NCBI GenBank assembly: GCA_029243925.1 | Contig: JAQWRC010000197.1 | Coordinates: forward strand, 1 to 7,103 | Direction of reading: 5' to 3' | DNA length: 7,103 nucleotides | DNA from: Phycisphaerales bacterium | GTDB taxonomy: Bacteria > Planctomycetota > Phycisphaerae > Phycisphaerales > SM1A02 | Shown here: in pieces, positions 5,105 through 7,103 of the stretch | Position numbering within the stretch: position 1 is the stretch's first letter | Layout of the letters: each line of letters begins with the position of its first letter | The notes under the pieces: model-generated | What the model was told of the DNA's origin: nothing | Seen by the model: the letters and a program-made list of their open reading frames with translations, nothing else | Databases searched by the model: none | Position numbers and translations under genes: made by a program

Positions 5105-6648
5105 GTACACGACGAACATTTCGACCATCGGTCCGAGGCACAAGACGTGGCATTGCCCTGCTGCTGGTGCTCATTGCCATGGCCACGGCAACAACCCTGA
5201 CACTCGGGTGGCTGGCGAGTCAGGACAATGCCTCCATTGTCGGCCGCAACATTGCCACAGCTGCCGAGGCCCGTGCACTTGCCTGCAGCGGCATTGATAT
5301 CGCGGCCTCCATCACCCAGACTGAAACGAGTTGGCACGTTCCAGGAGGCGACGGCATGCTGCTGTTCCAGTACCCACTCGGAACAGGCACGATCGATCTC
5401 GAAATACTTGATCAGGCGACCAATGCTCCCCCGACGGAGCATACGACTGATCTGCTGGTGACAGCGACCGGGCGCATTGGCGGCCTTGCGCAGATCGTGA
5501 CCGCATCCATCAGTCTTCTTGAGAACGATGACGGAAATCTGCAAGGTGAAGTCGACGACTTTGCCTTGTTTGCGCTTCGATCGATCGAACTCTCACATCA
5601 TGCTGTCGTGCAACGCTGGGATCAAGCACCCGCCAGTGCGATGAAAAGACGTGTCGCCATCGCCACTGCTGAACACGCGGCCCACGGCGTGCAGCTTCGT
5701 GGGCAGTCTGCCGTCATTGACGGCGCACTCTACCGACCTCGAAATGCTTCGGGCGCCCACTTCATCAACCGCACCAGCCTGAACGTTCCGACGATTGACA
5801 CGGACTTGCCTCTTACACTCAATGGAATAGAACATGCACGCACGTCCAAACGCACGCGACATCGGGACCGCCCAAACGACAACGATGAGGATCTGATCAT
5901 CCACAACCACCAACGTGTTCATTGGGCCGATGGTGGGACCGTGCATGTGGCGGGTGATCTGGTGATTCAACCCGGCGCCACGGTCATTGTCGATGGCCAC
6001 ACGAATCTTCACGTCGAAGGCGACCTCATCATGGAGGACAGTTCCATCGTGCTGGCCCAAGGAGCCGAGTTGGACATCACCATCCACGGGCAAGCCACAC
6101 TCGATGATGCGAACATCGGCGGCAGTGGTTCCCATTGGTCTGATCCCGATCGCATCCATATCACAAGTCAGGATGGAACGGACCACGCCGAGCAATGGGT
6201 TCTTTCGGGCGAGACGACCATTACCGGAATCATTGAAGGTGACGGAATCGACCTGCTGCTCAAGGATCAGGCGACCGTGCGTGGAAGATTGGCCACCAAC
6301 ACGATCACCATGCGAAACCACAGCACAGTGCTCTTTGACCATGGCCTTGGAAATGGGCTGGGTATCCCGCAGGCAAGCGACCTGCTTTCTGAGCATGGCC
6401 GCCTTGGACGACAGCGATCCAAGCGATTGGCGCCCCTTCCCCGGCGATTCATCACTCGACTTCTGGACGCGTGCAATGGCGGCAGAATCGATGCACAAGG
6501 CGAACTTGATCAGAGCACGAGCGTATCCAACTGGCGGCAGACCACAACACCTCGACCATTGGCCGTTGAAGTCCGTCTTATTGCCCATGGTGTCGATCCA
6601 GACGAATGGGAACTGGCTGCTCGAATGCTTGCGGAGGCCTCAGAATGA
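5101..6648 (+). CDS. PilX/GspK-like minor pilin with a beta-solenoid passenger domain (DUF7305-like)
   Basis: A 515-residue pilin-like protein. The 17-residue basic leader ends TRRG, followed by IALLLVLIAMATATTL. It lacks Glu at +5 (Leu22 instead), as GspK proteins do. The N-terminal part (18-140) is PilX/GspK-like: AEARALACSGIDIAAS, then a strand pair with LLVTATGRIGGLAQIV. From about 155 to 425 follows a repetitive beta-rich region. It begins FALFALRSIELSHHAV and has regular Gly/Asp turns from 280 (VHVAGDLVIQPGATVIV, LHVEGDLIMED), ending with ATVRGRLATNTITMRNHSTV and LFDHGLG. This resembles the DUF7305 domain attached to PilX-like proteins, an attribution made from memory of the family. The 85-residue tail (430-515) is unrecognised. 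No ribosome site precedes the ATG, so translation is probably coupled through the ATGA overlap with the previous gene. It may sit at the fibre tip and display the solenoid. Long frames on the opposite strand are shadows. Confidence 0.86.
   Translation: MSTRRTFRPSVRGTRRGIALLLVLIAMATATTLTLGWLASQDNASIVGRNIATAAEARALACSGIDIAASITQTETSWHVPGGDGMLLFQYPLGTGTIDLEILDQATNAPPTEHTTDLLVTATGRIGGLAQIVTASISLLENDDGNLQGEVDDFALFALRSIELSHHAVVQRWDQAPASAMKRRVAIATAEHAAHGVQLRGQSAVIDGALYRPRNASGAHFINRTSLNVPTIDTDLPLTLNGIEHARTSKRTRHRDRPNDNDEDLIIHNHQRVHWADGGTVHVAGDLVIQPGATVIVDGHTNLHVEGDLIMEDSSIVLAQGAELDITIHGQATLDDANIGGSGSHWSDPDRIHITSQDGTDHAEQWVLSGETTITGIIEGDGIDLLLKDQATVRGRLATNTITMRNHSTVLFDHGLGNGLGIPQASDLLSEHGRLGRQRSKRLAPLPRRFITRLLDACNGGRIDAQGELDQSTSVSNWRQTTTPRPLAVEVRLIAHGVDPDEWELAARMLAEASE
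6633..6637 (+). promoter_or_regulatory. Ribosome binding site of the FimT/GspH-like gene
   Basis: GGAGG 7 bases before the ATG at 6645, inside the end of the preceding gene. It is the strongest Shine-Dalgarno of the operon and settles the start of the partial gene. Confidence 0.65.
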
Positions 6649-7103
6649 ACCGACGTGCTTTTTCACTCCCTGAGTTGATCCTGGTGCTGCTCATTCTTGC
6701 ATTTGCTGGAATGCTCATCATCCCCTCTGCAGGCTCCAATGCCACTGCCAAAGCTGATGCCGCAGCCCGCATGCTCCGATCCGATATTGAGTTCGCGCAA
6801 GTCCAGACCATCGCCAATCCACAGAATCCAGTCGTCCTTGTCCTGGCTGATGCCGGTGATGGGTGGTGGTTGGCCGACTCGGATGATCCTGACACGCCCA
6901 TCGATCGTGGCGAATCGGGAGAGCCATATCGAATGACCCTCGGTGAAGGCCGTGGCGCCGTGGCGGCTGGCGTAGATATTGAAGTCCAGCAACTCCCAGG
7001 GCGTATTCTCCAATTCGATACGCTTGGTGGACTGGAGGGGCTCGCTATCGACCCCAGGTATCACCTGCGATGTGAAGATGCTCAGGTCCAACTGAATGTC
7101 AGG
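6645..7103 (+). CDS. Prepilin-type minor pseudopilin, FimT/GspH-like (3' partial)
   Basis: The frame is open from the ATG at 6645 to the window end (153 codons, no stop). It starts MNRRA and would be cut before FSLPELILVLLILAFAG: a very short leader, Ala instead of Gly at -1, Pro at +4 and Glu at +5. After the membrane helix come ADAAARMLRSDIEFAQVQTIAN, the amphipathic helix typical of GspH/FimT, then a beta domain with GDGWWLAD and ILQFDTLGGL, matching the GspH strand that precedes the FDPRG-like turn. GspH proteins are about 150-190 residues, so little is probably missing. It overlaps the preceding gene by ATGA and has a good GGAGG. Placing the H-like gene last differs from the common GspH-I-J-K order. 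It is the fourth minor pseudopilin and probably caps or stabilises the tip. Confidence 0.87.
   Translation, partial: MNRRAFSLPELILVLLILAFAGMLIIPSAGSNATAKADAAARMLRSDIEFAQVQTIANPQNPVVLVLADAGDGWWLADSDDPDTPIDRGESGEPYRMTLGEGRGAVAAGVDIEVQQLPGRILQFDTLGGLEGLAIDPRYHLRCEDAQVQLNVR

Noticed and set aside
5593..6588. 331-codon open frame on the minus strand opposite the PilX/GspK-like gene
   Set aside because: The plus-strand product has clear pilin and solenoid features and couples by ATGA overlaps on both sides. The antisense translation has no recognisable domain and is explained as a shadow of the codon pattern.
5987..6673. 228-codon plus-strand frame inside the PilX/GspK-like gene
   Set aside because: It is in a different frame from the recognisable protein, rich in Ser/Thr/Arg/Pro as typical of a shifted frame, and overlaps the start of the next real gene.

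Overview
This 7.1-kb window is densely coding and looks like the chromosome of a Gram-negative (diderm) bacterium. It carries two inner-membrane LptF/LptG-type permeases for lipopolysaccharide export, a probable periplasmic lipoprotein foldase, and four type IV pilin-like proteins. GC content looks mid-50s percent by eye. Three things suggest a planctomycete of the Phycisphaerae type: the PilX-like protein joined to a beta-solenoid domain, the prepilin signal with Ala before the cleavage site (RRA/FSLPE), and an LptF-like permease with a much enlarged periplasmic part. This placement is an inference; no rRNA or other marker gene is present. I see no mobile element, CRISPR array, tRNA or rRNA.

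Layout. Positions 2-994 (+) hold a SurA/PpiC-like parvulin. It is open at the left edge, and a probable lipobox (LFA/C) ends at position 28, so only the first part of its signal peptide is missing. It runs tail to tail into two permease genes on the minus strand, with 14 bases between the stop codons. Those two genes (about 3816-2137, then 2133-1009) are separated by 3 bases and form an operon. A non-coding gap of about 180 bases (3817-3995) is the only sizeable intergenic region and must hold promoters in both directions. It contains a near-perfect 18-bp palindrome.

Rightward from there runs an operon of four minor pseudopilins, each overlapping the next by ATGA: PilV/GspI-like (3996-4475), PilW/GspJ-like (4472-5104), PilX/GspK-like with a beta-solenoid passenger (5101-6648), and FimT/GspH-like (6645 to beyond the right edge). 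The last gene is still open at the window end.

How they work together. The two permeases would form the LptF-LptG heterodimer that, with the ATPase LptB encoded elsewhere, lifts LPS out of the inner membrane. The parvulin-like lipoprotein probably helps fold envelope proteins. The four pseudopilins match the set that builds the priming tip of a type II secretion pseudopilus or type IV pilus. Three carry the Glu at +5 of the mature protein and the K/X-like one lacks it, as expected for GspK-type tip proteins. The clearest oddities are the passenger domain on the K/X-like protein, the oversized periplasmic part of the first permease, and a parvulin domain lacking both conserved histidines.
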